Source: JALNZU01 sp964463695 (GTDB lineage: Bacteria; Bacteroidota; Bacteroidia; Bacteroidales; F082). Taken from it: a DNA stretch of 64,000 nucleotides. Of this stretch, positions 17,082 to 26,360 are shown in pieces (the first letter of the stretch is position 1; each line of letters begins with the position of its first letter). Both the position numbers and the translations under genes were made by a program. The notes beneath the pieces were generated by a model. It saw nothing but the letters and a program-made list of their open reading frames with translations, did no database searches and had not been told where the DNA came from. The stretch covers positions 28,400-92,399 of the forward strand of contig CAYXCZ010000017.1 of NCBI GenBank assembly GCA_964463695.1, given 5' to 3'.

Positions 17082-18827
17082 TTATTTAACTTCTACAATT
17101 GAAAAAAGAGGACTTAGGCCGCTTTCATTGATAGCCTCAATAGTGAAATAATATGTTTTTTCTTTGTCTAAGGTCTTTAACCAATATTCGTTAGCACCAT
17201 AGACCATGATCGAATTGTACATTTTATCAGGTTCGGTGCCCATGTATATGTTGTAGGCATAAGCATTGTCAACAGGTTTCCATTTTAGCCAGGCACTTCT
17301 TTTGTCCTTTTCCGTTCTTAGAACGATAAAATCTTCTACTTTTTTCGGTTTTTCGACATTCCCAAAGCCAAAAACTCTCAATCCGCTGATTGCGAATTTT
17401 CCAGTGGGCATATGTATGTTTTCGAGTTTTAAGAACCGTGCCTTTACATCCTCAGGCAGTTCAATATAATCATGTGGTACATCTTTGGTGTTTTTACTTT
17501 TATCAACGATCAAATTCCACTTTTTACCATCAGTTGAGGCAAAAATTTTGTATTGATGGAAAACACCTAATGACTTTCCGAGGAACTCAGCATCCTGATC
17601 AGCATAGTTCACCTGTATGGCTTTTACAGTTGAAATATCTCCCAAATCGGTCTGAATCCATTCACCTTCATCGGAAGATGCAGCCGACCAGTATGTTTTG
17701 ATACTTTCATCAACGGCATAATTAGCCTGATAATTTCCATAGGTGGAGGACACCGCAACAGGTTTATTATAGTTTAAAAGCATCCAGCCCGTGAAACGAC
17801 TTTCCAAATGATCTGATTCATTATCAGGAAGATATGTTGGATAATCTCCAAAAGCCGTATTGCAAAACATCACATCATCCTTATCAAAGCCAGCTGGCCA
17901 AATTCCAATTCTTCGCTCAAAATTGTTTTTTACCGAAAGTGCAATTGTTGAAACATGCCAATAATTATTCCATTTATCCTGAAAGGTCGCCCCGTGACCA
18001 GCACCACGAGCAAAGCCTCCCGCCTTGTAACTGAGTGGCATTGATTGAGGTATAAAAGGTCCAAGAGGTTTTTCACCAACCACAACCCCGTCGGCATACC
18101 CGCTGAATTCAGTTCCTGGAGCACCATATTGCAGATAGTATTTTCCGTTATTTTTTGTCATCCATGCTCCTTCAATAAATGGATCTAGAAAAGTGTCATC
18201 CATGTGTTCGCCAAAGCGTTGCCAACCATAGCGCCAGGGCTGTAGCAGATACATTTCCTTGCGGGTTGCAAGTGGCTCCATGGTTTTCCGGTTCAATTCA
18301 ACGCCATAAAGCGGAAATTGATTACTGCTTCCATTGTACATGTAAAAACGGCCATCATCATCGGTGAAGAATGCCGGATCCCAGCCTCCTATAGCAAAAG
18401 AATCGACAAGAGGCTTCCATTCGTCCAATTTGGGGTTTGTGCTCATCCAAATCGTAAATTTGTTGGTATAGGTTGAACCAAAAACAATCATAGTATCACC
18501 AATCACACCCACAGCAGGAGCGCAAAGTTCATCATAACCCTCGTTCCATGGCCTAAGAAATCTTCGTGAAATAAAGTTCCAGTTTATCATATCGCTACTC
18601 CACCAATAACCCCATTGATTAGTGGAAAACAAAAAATAATCATTTTTGTAGTTCACAATTACAGGGTCAGCAGTTGCACGATGACGCCCCCATTCGCTAA
18701 AGTTTGGAATAGGAGTATAGCCATAATCCAGATTAACAGGATTACAGTAAGTTTTTTGTTGAGCATTTAAATTCTGACCAAAAATTAATGCAAAACCAAT
18801 TATAAGTAAAAGCTTTAAATATTTCAT
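17082..18827 (-). CDS. GH43-like five-bladed propeller protein with discoidin and FN3 domains
   Basis: The 581-aa form starts at the ATG at 18827, directly before a clean signal peptide (MKYLKLL...LNAQ); an upstream in-frame ATG at 18854 would add nine residues and overlap GH31. The catalytic propeller (about 25-340) shows the GH43 triad candidates Asp54 in ATADP, Asp150 in GGWDPAFF and Glu219 in FIEGAW. An F5/8 type C domain follows (about 345-480) and then a fibronectin III-like domain to the end. GH43 proteins usually remove arabinose or xylose, or galactose in some subfamilies, so its presence in a beta-1,2-glucan locus is unexpected and suggests a side-chain or an atypical specificity. 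It lies between GH31 and the SGNH gene in the same operon. Confidence 0.85.
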   Translation of the reverse strand: MKYLKLLLIIGFALIFGQNLNAQQKTYCNPVNLDYGYTPIPNFSEWGRHRATADPVIVNYKNDYFLFSTNQWGYWWSSDMINWNFISRRFLRPWNEGYDELCAPAVGVIGDTMIVFGSTYTNKFTIWMSTNPKLDEWKPLVDSFAIGGWDPAFFTDDDGRFYMYNGSSNQFPLYGVELNRKTMEPLATRKEMYLLQPWRYGWQRFGEHMDDTFLDPFIEGAWMTKNNGKYYLQYGAPGTEFSGYADGVVVGEKPLGPFIPQSMPLSYKAGGFARGAGHGATFQDKWNNYWHVSTIALSVKNNFERRIGIWPAGFDKDDVMFCNTAFGDYPTYLPDNESDHLESRFTGWMLLNYNKPVAVSSTYGNYQANYAVDESIKTYWSAASSDEGEWIQTDLGDISTVKAIQVNYADQDAEFLGKSLGVFHQYKIFASTDGKKWNLIVDKSKNTKDVPHDYIELPEDVKARFLKLENIHMPTGKFAISGLRVFGFGNVEKPKKVEDFIVLRTEKDKRSAWLKWKPVDNAYAYNIYMGTEPDKMYNSIMVYGANEYWLKTLDKEKTYYFTIEAINESGLSPLFSIVEVK

Positions 18828-18844
18828 ATACAGAGTCTTAGAAT

Positions 18845-21352
18845 TTATTTCCATGTTATTGTAATCACATCACTGATATTTTTAAATGTCAGAACATAGC
18901 ATTGTGGTAATGTCTCATCTTCCCTGAGTGAACGAAAATAGGAAGGATCATAAATATCTTCGAGGTATTTCAATCCGTCGAGTAATAGCTTAGACTTTGA
19001 ATCTATAGAAATGGTTTTTCCATTGAACAAAGGTTGTATCAATAACTTATCAAAGCCATGAAAAATACACTGAATAGAGGTAAATCTTGAGACATAACTA
19101 CCTGATACAGAATCAAAAGTCAATTTATTTTGTAAAGGGTCAAAATGAATATTTCGGTTGTAAAAATTTCCATTTTGATATTCCATCGTTGAACCATCAT
19201 CTTCATAATATTCAAAGGTATTCAATTCGGTTCCGTTGTAAAGATGGATAAACAAGGTGTCGCCCGGAGATTCTTTTGTTGATTGCACAGAACGCTGCAT
19301 GGGCAAAATCGAAGAGGCTTTAACAAATAATGGAATTTTATGTAAAGGAACTGTTTGTGAAAATTCTTGATTGCCCTGTAAAAGTTCGTCAGAATATAGA
19401 TCAAACCATTGACCTTCAGGAAGATAATAATTTTTAGTAATTTCAGATCCCGTTACCGGCACCACCATAATCGCGTCACCAAACAAAAATTGGTATTGAA
19501 AAAGCTGGTCATAAACTTTATTATCAAAAGGATTATTGATGCTTAAACTTCTTACAATTGGAATTCCGGTTGTTGAAGCTTCATAAAATATGGAATAGAG
19601 ATATGGCATCAAACGATAACGAAACTCAATAAAAACTTTACTGATTGCTTCAGCTTCTTCACCATAACTCCATGGTTCGTTGGCATTTCCAAAAGCTTCT
19701 TTGTGATTTCTTGCATAAGGCGAAAAAGCACCAACCTGCATCCACCGAATGAAAAGTGGTTTAGGTGTATTACCGATATAACCACCGATATCGTCACCAA
19801 CAAAACTTAAGCCTGATAAACCAAGTTGAGTATTCAGTAATGCACCACCAAGCAAATATTCATCTTTAGCAGTATTGTCGCCGGTCCAGACAGCTGCATA
19901 ACGTTGAACGCCGGCAAAACCTGAGCGGGTAAGAATAAACGGGCGACGATTTCCACCAAATTTTTTTGCAGACTCGAAACTGCTGCGGGCCATCTGCATG
20001 CCATAAACATTTTTTGCTTCCATAGCTCCGGCCTTATTACCATCGAAATCAAATACCAGATTATCAGGTAAGTAACTCCCGCCAACCGCAGGCTCATTCA
20101 TATCGTTCCAATAACCATGGATACCATTTTCAGGAAGAAATTTCATGTTTTCAATCCACCAATTTCTTGCTTTTGGAGACGTAAAATCAACAAAATGATT
20201 GAAACTAGGGGCGATTTCGGCTTCATAAAGACTTCCATCTGCATATTTAACGAAGACATCTTCTTTTAATCCATCATGATGTGCAAAATATGTTGAGTCA
20301 ATTTTAATACCCGGATTAACAGAGGCAGTCACTTCAATATCCAGATTTTTCAGGTAAGAAGTCAGGCCAGGCAAATCAGGAAAGCGTTTTTTGTTGATAC
20401 GAAATGGTTCATAATCTTGAAGATAGTCGGCATCCAATACGATACAATCTATTGGAAACTTTTTTGCACGAAAGTTATCTGCCAAAAGTTTTACATTATA
20501 ATCGGGAAAGTAGCTGCATCGGCTTTGATGATAACCAAGACTCCACTTTGGAGGCAATTGCATTCGGCCGGTTAAAGAAGTGTAATGAAAAAGAATTTTC
20601 TCAATCGATTCGTCGTAAATGAAAAAATAATCCACATCACCACCATCAGCTGTAATTGAAGTAAAATAAGGAGTTGATAGCCCGAAATTGAAAAATGTTT
20701 TGAAGGTATTATGATAAAAAAGACCATAAACTTCCTGAGAATGAATTCCAATATAAAATGGAATGCTCACATACATTGATAAACGTGGATCACCATATTT
20801 GTATGTATCCGTGTTGTTTAAAGTGAAACCATTACCTCTTTTATCAAGGTTTCCAAGTACCTCACCAAGACCCACAAATCGTTCATCATCATGAAGCTTT
20901 TTATAAATTGTTGTTCTTTGACCCGTGAAACTTGTACCAAAGCCTATGCCGGCAACATCTTCATTAATTATTTTACCCTGTTTGTTACGAAACACAGCCC
21001 TGAAAGCAGGAGTCTTCTCAATTTCAAGGTTAATTATGCCTGTTTGAACAAAAATTGAATGATCATTTTCAAAAACCTGAAAAGCAGTAGTATTTTCAAT
21101 CATTTGATTTATAAGTGAATATGAAAAATCACTCATTGTATCTTTTAGTGAAACCCTGATTCGGATGGTGTTTTTGTTATAAACCTGAACACGAAATTGA
21201 GCTTCAGTGGTTTTACCTTCAAGGCCATTATCCGTTTTATTCCAATCTAAAACAGGGCCAATATCAGTAACCTGGGCATATGTTTTTGCCTCTGTCAAAA
21301 GAAAAACAAGCATCCAAATGAACAGCAATAATGGTTTAAAATGTGACATCAT
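18845..21352 (-). CDS. GH31 alpha-glucosidase-family enzyme
   Basis: An 835-aa protein with a signal peptide at about 1-27 (ends KTYAQ). It shows the N-terminal beta-sandwich, then the TIM barrel with the nucleophile Asp417 in YWNDMNEP, the acid/base Asp492 in WTGDNTA, and RSGFAGVQRYAAVW. Its start codon overlaps the upstream stop as ATGA, so it is translationally coupled to the 721-aa glycoamylase protein. GH31 enzymes cleave alpha-linked glucose or xylose. In a beta-1,2-glucan locus the obvious target would be an alpha-linkage in the substrate, for example the single alpha-1,6 bond that closes some bacterial cyclic beta-1,2-glucans. That target is an inference; the family call is firm. Confidence 0.93.
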   Translation of the reverse strand: MMSHFKPLLLFIWMLVFLLTEAKTYAQVTDIGPVLDWNKTDNGLEGKTTEAQFRVQVYNKNTIRIRVSLKDTMSDFSYSLINQMIENTTAFQVFENDHSIFVQTGIINLEIEKTPAFRAVFRNKQGKIINEDVAGIGFGTSFTGQRTTIYKKLHDDERFVGLGEVLGNLDKRGNGFTLNNTDTYKYGDPRLSMYVSIPFYIGIHSQEVYGLFYHNTFKTFFNFGLSTPYFTSITADGGDVDYFFIYDESIEKILFHYTSLTGRMQLPPKWSLGYHQSRCSYFPDYNVKLLADNFRAKKFPIDCIVLDADYLQDYEPFRINKKRFPDLPGLTSYLKNLDIEVTASVNPGIKIDSTYFAHHDGLKEDVFVKYADGSLYEAEIAPSFNHFVDFTSPKARNWWIENMKFLPENGIHGYWNDMNEPAVGGSYLPDNLVFDFDGNKAGAMEAKNVYGMQMARSSFESAKKFGGNRRPFILTRSGFAGVQRYAAVWTGDNTAKDEYLLGGALLNTQLGLSGLSFVGDDIGGYIGNTPKPLFIRWMQVGAFSPYARNHKEAFGNANEPWSYGEEAEAISKVFIEFRYRLMPYLYSIFYEASTTGIPIVRSLSINNPFDNKVYDQLFQYQFLFGDAIMVVPVTGSEITKNYYLPEGQWFDLYSDELLQGNQEFSQTVPLHKIPLFVKASSILPMQRSVQSTKESPGDTLFIHLYNGTELNTFEYYEDDGSTMEYQNGNFYNRNIHFDPLQNKLTFDSVSGSYVSRFTSIQCIFHGFDKLLIQPLFNGKTISIDSKSKLLLDGLKYLEDIYDPSYFRSLREDETLPQCYVLTFKNISDVITITWK

Positions 21353-23514
21353 TTTTTTCTTGAATTTGTTTCGGTCTCAAGTTTTATTAACCCATTCAGG
21401 ATATCTTCGTTTTGCATAAAAAGTTTCCATATCAATCCTGATCGGTAATTCTCAATCATTACGGTCATAGGAGCTTGATTCAGACCCATGTAGATTGTTG
21501 AACACCAGTTTTGTGATAAGCTGAAAGCATCTTTAAAACCATATTCACCCCATAAAAAACCTCCGTAATTGTTGTAATAGTTCTTCAAAGCGTCCATAGA
21601 TTCTTTTGGGGTATAAGGAAACGAACTTATTGCTCCGGTAGGAGCTAATTTGCCATGATCTTGCCAAACTACCGGTTCATCCGCGGAATAATCAAAAGGC
21701 CCGTCAGATGCTGTCAAACCCCAGCCATCAGAGCCATAACCTTTGTATTTCAGAGGGTTTTCAACACAATATTTATGATTTATCATTGCAATGTGTTGAT
21801 TGTTAACAAAATAGTTCGTGTATTCATCTGAAATCAGATTAGGGTCGTAGCCCATATAGGAATAATGAGTGAAAAATAATGGCCCTCCATTGGAAACACC
21901 AACTGCTAATGGAATCCCATAATAACTTTTTCCATTTGTATAAGTAGCTCCATCTGATGTTTGACCCCAATTAGCGCGGTAATTATACCCGGTGCTATCC
22001 TGATTAGCCCAACCACTGTAATACATACTTGCTGGTATTGAGTGTGTTGGTGATGCAATTGCAAGCAAGTAGGTTACCATTGTCTCGTTCCAGCCTATAA
22101 GTTTATGATTGATAATCCATTCTTTATCAGGAGACCAATGCCAGTAGAGAAACTTGCTTTCGGGGGTTTTCCTGAACCAGTCCCATTCAACTCTTTCCCA
22201 AATAGCCGTTATTTTCTCCCTGATGAGCGCCTCCTTTTCGTTCTCACCTGAGAAGTACTGCTTTGCAGCCAATAGCCCCTGAAGCAGAAATGAGGTTTCG
22301 ACCAAATCGGCCCCATTGTCTCTTTGACCAAAGAAGGGTACAGTTTTACCTGATGTTCCGTCTAAAAAGTGAGGATAAACTCCATGAAACGATTCAGCAT
22401 TTTCGAGAAATGTCACTATTTTTACAAAGCGTTCAACGGCTTGATCTCTTGTAATAAACTGACGTTCAGTACCTGCAATTAAAGCCATGATTCCAAATCC
22501 TGATGCTCCGGTTGCAATCATGTTATGTCTGCCATGAATATTTTCGAGTGCAAGTCCGCTCACTGGTTCTGCGGCTTCCCAATAATACCTGAATGATGCT
22601 TCCTGAACCATTGTAAGCAATTCGTCATCATTCATTTCAACCGTAGCAGATTTCACGATAGATGAAAATGGGCCTTCATCATAATGCTGACTTAGACAAG
22701 TCGTTTTATAAAAATATGTTTTTCCGGATTCACCGGTAAAATCTGTAAAGCGTTTAATATAAGGTTGTTGAATGCCTATTGCCCTAAATTCAACCCCATC
22801 GCTTGATCTATAAATTTTTACCAGGTTAATCGAACTATCAGATATTGCTTCCCACGACATATCGATATGTTTGGAATATCCTTTTGCTTTAAGATTTTCC
22901 GTAATTATTGCCGGTTTAACAACTGGGCTCCACAAAACACACTCAACATCATCAATGTAAAGAATATGTTGTTGATTAATAGTGTTTTGCTGGGAAAAAA
23001 CAACAGCAATATATGTATCAGACGGATTTTCAGAGGAATTCGAAAAAGATTTTAGACTCAACATTATCTGATGCCATTTTGCAACAGGCAACTCACTTAT
23101 ATATTGCTTCTTGGTTAGGCTACTATCTTTTCTCATCAATTGAATCGTAGGAAGGTCCTTGACAGTTGTCAAATCCGAAGGGTTGAAAATCCACAAAGAC
23201 AAATGTGAGGCTGGTTTAAAGTTGTCCATACCTCTGATTTCCTGTCTGTAAATAGTCGCCGACCAGCTACCACTTTTTGTATTCATGTAGTTAAGCTCAA
23301 TTGAATTGCCGGGTGTGTGAAAAACAGTTGAGCTTACCGGAAGTTTTCCTTGTTTGTTATCAATAAAAGAATCGCCACTTGAATTGGTTTTGCTAAAAAA
23401 ATAATCTCCTTTCATTGCACTGTTCTGAAAAAAGCGAAAAGTGTAGGAATATTCTTGAGCGAACAAACCAAACGAAACCAATAAAAAGAATATCAAAAGT
23501 TTAATTCTTACCAT
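21349..23514 (-). CDS. GH144-like glycoamylase-domain enzyme with N-terminal CBM-like and FN3 domains
   Basis: A 721-aa protein with a signal peptide at 1-19 (ends FGLFA). Residues about 20-200 form a jelly-roll module ending in LYIDDVE, typical of carbohydrate-binding modules; about 205-300 is a fibronectin III-like domain; the rest is the (alpha/alpha)6 glycoamylase domain. The motif DNGADLVET places two acidic residues at Asp399 and Asp403, and GWNETM gives Glu477; these correspond in spacing to the residues reported as essential in the founding GH144 endo-beta-1,2-glucanase. WGLTASDGP and MTVMIENYRSG close the signature set. The added binding module suggests action on a long or insoluble chain. 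The gene follows the 477-aa paralogue by 13 bp. Confidence 0.9.
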   Translation of the reverse strand: MVRIKLLIFFLLVSFGLFAQEYSYTFRFFQNSAMKGDYFFSKTNSSGDSFIDNKQGKLPVSSTVFHTPGNSIELNYMNTKSGSWSATIYRQEIRGMDNFKPASHLSLWIFNPSDLTTVKDLPTIQLMRKDSSLTKKQYISELPVAKWHQIMLSLKSFSNSSENPSDTYIAVVFSQQNTINQQHILYIDDVECVLWSPVVKPAIITENLKAKGYSKHIDMSWEAISDSSINLVKIYRSSDGVEFRAIGIQQPYIKRFTDFTGESGKTYFYKTTCLSQHYDEGPFSSIVKSATVEMNDDELLTMVQEASFRYYWEAAEPVSGLALENIHGRHNMIATGASGFGIMALIAGTERQFITRDQAVERFVKIVTFLENAESFHGVYPHFLDGTSGKTVPFFGQRDNGADLVETSFLLQGLLAAKQYFSGENEKEALIREKITAIWERVEWDWFRKTPESKFLYWHWSPDKEWIINHKLIGWNETMVTYLLAIASPTHSIPASMYYSGWANQDSTGYNYRANWGQTSDGATYTNGKSYYGIPLAVGVSNGGPLFFTHYSYMGYDPNLISDEYTNYFVNNQHIAMINHKYCVENPLKYKGYGSDGWGLTASDGPFDYSADEPVVWQDHGKLAPTGAISSFPYTPKESMDALKNYYNNYGGFLWGEYGFKDAFSLSQNWCSTIYMGLNQAPMTVMIENYRSGLIWKLFMQNEDILNGLIKLETETNSRKK

Positions 23515-23527
23515 TTCAAACAGTTTT

Positions 23528-24961
23528 TTATTTCTTTATGTATGGACTTTGGAAACCTAATTTTGTCAGACCTTTCTGAATATCAGGTATTTTCATAAAA
23601 AGTTCCCAAATTAAACCTGTGCGGTAGTTTTCAATCATTATAATTATTGGCCCCTGATCAATTGCCAGATGGCTTTTTGCATACCAATTATGCGTTTCAC
23701 TGAAACCATCCACAAAACCATATTCACTCCAAATCTTATCTCCAAGATTATAATAAAAATGCTTCAAGGCATCCATTGAATATTCAGGAGTGTAGGGAAA
23801 TGATGACAATGCAGCTGTTGGTTGGATCACTCCAAAATCCGTATCCGGACAGTGAGCAACATAACCTTTATAACTGTCACCAGCTGTCAGACCCCAGCAA
23901 TTTTCGCCATATCCTTTATAATTTTTTGGATTTTCGATGCAATAAGCCCTGTTAATCAAGGTGTGGTTTCGTGCCTGTTCAAAATAATTGATACCCAATG
24001 AATCGACAAGTCCATTTGGATCAATCCCGGTAAAGGTGTAATGTTCAAAAAATAATGGGCCTCCTTTGTCGTAGTTACCTAAAGGAAGCGGAATGCCATA
24101 ATAAGACTTTCCATTTCTAAAACCTTGACTACCAGCCCAACTACCATCATACACATCTTTCGAGATGGAATGGAAGGGTGAAGATGCTGCCATCACATAA
24201 GTGATCAGACATTCATTCCAGCCCCAAACAGGAAAGTTCATATCAAAACCATTATTTGGACTCCAATGCCAATAAAGCTTGTTTTCGCCATTAGTGTGCC
24301 AATTCCAGTTAGCTACATTCCACATTTGGGTGATCCTTTTCCGCAGATAAACTTCAATAGGAATATCAGCATTGAAATATTCGCGAGCTGCTAAAAATCC
24401 CATGAGCAGATAGGATGTTTCAACTATATCTGCGCCATCATCAAGACGATCGAATTTGATGGTTTTTCCAGTGCGACCATCCATAAAATGAGGGTAAATT
24501 CCGTGATAACAATCAGCGTTTATTAAAAAATCTGCAATCTGAACAAGTCTTCTGACAGCAGTATCTCTGCCTATCCAACCTCTTTCAACAGCGATGATTG
24601 TACTCATGATACCAAAGCCTGTTCCTCCAATAGCACAAGCATCAGGCCCAAATTCTGTTTTACTGAAATTTGGTTCACCCCAGGCCTCGTTGATATAATC
24701 CCAATAGTGCTCGGCGAGAACTGTCGTGCTTCGCTCTCTTGCAAGTCCGCTAACAGGATGCGCATAATGCCAAAAAAACCTGAAAGTTTGTTTTTGAATA
24801 ATTTCAAGTAACACTGAATCAGGTATTTCACTTAAAATTCCAGTAACTGGAATGAATGAATCAACAGAGGTTGCCTTAGTTTTTTCCTGGGCAGCTCCTG
24901 AATTTAGTATGAAAACCATAAAACAAAATAAAAAAAGCAGTTTCTTTGAGAGTGCATTCAT
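23528..24961 (-). CDS. GH144-like glycoamylase-domain enzyme (477 aa)
   Basis: A single-domain exported enzyme with a signal peptide at about 1-24 (ends NSGAAQ) and no lipobox, so probably periplasmic. It has QKQTFRFFWHYAHPVSGLARE, the acidic motif DDGADIVET with Asp174 and Asp178, GWNECLI with Glu250, WGLTAGDS and IIIMIENYRTG. It is third of four tandem paralogues, 30 bp downstream of the 451-aa lipoprotein. GH144 members hydrolyse beta-1,2-glucan endo-wise or release sophorose; which mode applies here cannot be told by eye. Confidence 0.9.
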   Translation of the reverse strand: MNALSKKLLFLFCFMVFILNSGAAQEKTKATSVDSFIPVTGILSEIPDSVLLEIIQKQTFRFFWHYAHPVSGLARERSTTVLAEHYWDYINEAWGEPNFSKTEFGPDACAIGGTGFGIMSTIIAVERGWIGRDTAVRRLVQIADFLINADCYHGIYPHFMDGRTGKTIKFDRLDDGADIVETSYLLMGFLAAREYFNADIPIEVYLRKRITQMWNVANWNWHTNGENKLYWHWSPNNGFDMNFPVWGWNECLITYVMAASSPFHSISKDVYDGSWAGSQGFRNGKSYYGIPLPLGNYDKGGPLFFEHYTFTGIDPNGLVDSLGINYFEQARNHTLINRAYCIENPKNYKGYGENCWGLTAGDSYKGYVAHCPDTDFGVIQPTAALSSFPYTPEYSMDALKHFYYNLGDKIWSEYGFVDGFSETHNWYAKSHLAIDQGPIIIMIENYRTGLIWELFMKIPDIQKGLTKLGFQSPYIKK

Positions 24962-24991
24962 TGTAAATTGTGCATTAAGTGTGAAATATTA

Positions 24992-26347
24992 TTAATAATC
25001 AAAACCCAGTTTTGTTAGCCCTTGCTGAATTTCAGGGCTGCTCATAAACAGCTTCCATAGCAATCCGCTCCTGTGATTCTCTATCATTACAACAATAGGA
25101 CCCTGATCTATAGCCAGGTATTTTTCGGGAAACCAATTTTCTTGTTCGCTGAAAGCATCATAGAAACCATATTTGCCCCACAACTTATCTCCAAGCTGAT
25201 AATAAAAATACTTCATTGCCTGAAGGGAATATTCTGGAGTATAAGGGAAAGAAGATAAAGCCGCTGTTGGTGAAATTACACCTTTATCTGTTTCATATCC
25301 TGGAGCATGCGCATGATAAAAATCGGGTGAATAGCTTGCTGTTAATCCCCAGCAATTTTCACCATAACCTTTATAATCGAGAGGATTTTCAATACACCAC
25401 TGCCGGTTTATCAGCGTATGATTTACATTATGTGTCCAGTAATCAGCATATTGATCAGAAAGATTTCGTGGATCTAATCCTAAAAAAGAATAATGAGACC
25501 AGAAAAGGGGGCCACCGAATTTTTCGGTTCTGTCGTGTTTTAACGTAAGATTGTATCCGTACGCGCCCATATTTGTCTTCATTTCGCCTTCCTGAGCCCA
25601 TCCTTTATGATAAACAGCAGCTGATACAGGAAAAGTAGGAGAGGAGGCGGCCAGCACATATGCTATCAAACATTCGTTATAACCTCTGATTGGAACATTC
25701 ATTTTCCATTCGTTTTCAGGAGACCAGTGCCAATATAGCACATCTTTACCATTCTTTGTGAACCACGACCATTCTACCTCTCTCCAGAGCTGATCAATTT
25801 TTGCTGCAAGTTGCTGTTCTTCAATACTTCCATTTAGAAAATATTGCCTGACAGCTAATAAACCCTGTATCAGAAAAGCCGTTTCAACGATATCGGCCCC
25901 GTTGTCATTGGTACTAAATGGCTCTACTATTCCTGTTGTTCCATCAATCCAGTGTGGCCATGCACCATGATACCTTTCAACTTTAGACAGCCAGTCAACA
26001 TTTTTTTTAAGGTGTTTGAAACCAGCTTCACGTGTGATAAAACCTCGTTCGATCCCAACGAGGATGGCCATAACACCAAAGCCAGAACCTCCGATTGTAA
26101 TGATATGTGCATCATTTTCATTGTAATAACCATCCGGGTGTATCCGCTCCGGGGCAAGTCCGGAGGTGGGCTCAGCTCCTTCATAGAAATACTGAAATGT
26201 TTGGTATTGAACGAGAGTCATTAATGAATCATCTGACAAAGCCATTTTAGGAATGCTGTCCTGTTTTTTATTTTCAGAAAACTTCGTTTCACACGACAAC
26301 AATGAAAACAGGACTGCCAAAACAAAGAAAAAACGAGGCATAATCAT
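24992..26347 (-). CDS. GH144-like glycoamylase-domain lipoprotein (451 aa)
   Basis: A single catalytic domain behind a lipoprotein signal with lipobox LLSC and Cys19. ATGs at 26347 and 26341 are both possible starts. Key motifs are DNGADIVETAF with Asp148 and Asp152, GYNECLI with Glu225, YWHWSPENEW, WGLTASYSP and IVVMIENHRSG. The first residues after the lipid Cys (ETKFSENKK) carry scattered charges, which could be an export signal, but the sequence does not prove surface location. It follows the 674-aa paralogue by 13 bp. Confidence 0.9.
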   Translation of the reverse strand: MIMPRFFFVLAVLFSLLSCETKFSENKKQDSIPKMALSDDSLMTLVQYQTFQYFYEGAEPTSGLAPERIHPDGYYNENDAHIITIGGSGFGVMAILVGIERGFITREAGFKHLKKNVDWLSKVERYHGAWPHWIDGTTGIVEPFSTNDNGADIVETAFLIQGLLAVRQYFLNGSIEEQQLAAKIDQLWREVEWSWFTKNGKDVLYWHWSPENEWKMNVPIRGYNECLIAYVLAASSPTFPVSAAVYHKGWAQEGEMKTNMGAYGYNLTLKHDRTEKFGGPLFWSHYSFLGLDPRNLSDQYADYWTHNVNHTLINRQWCIENPLDYKGYGENCWGLTASYSPDFYHAHAPGYETDKGVISPTAALSSFPYTPEYSLQAMKYFYYQLGDKLWGKYGFYDAFSEQENWFPEKYLAIDQGPIVVMIENHRSGLLWKLFMSSPEIQQGLTKLGFDY

Positions 26348-26360
26348 ATGTCTGGTTGGT

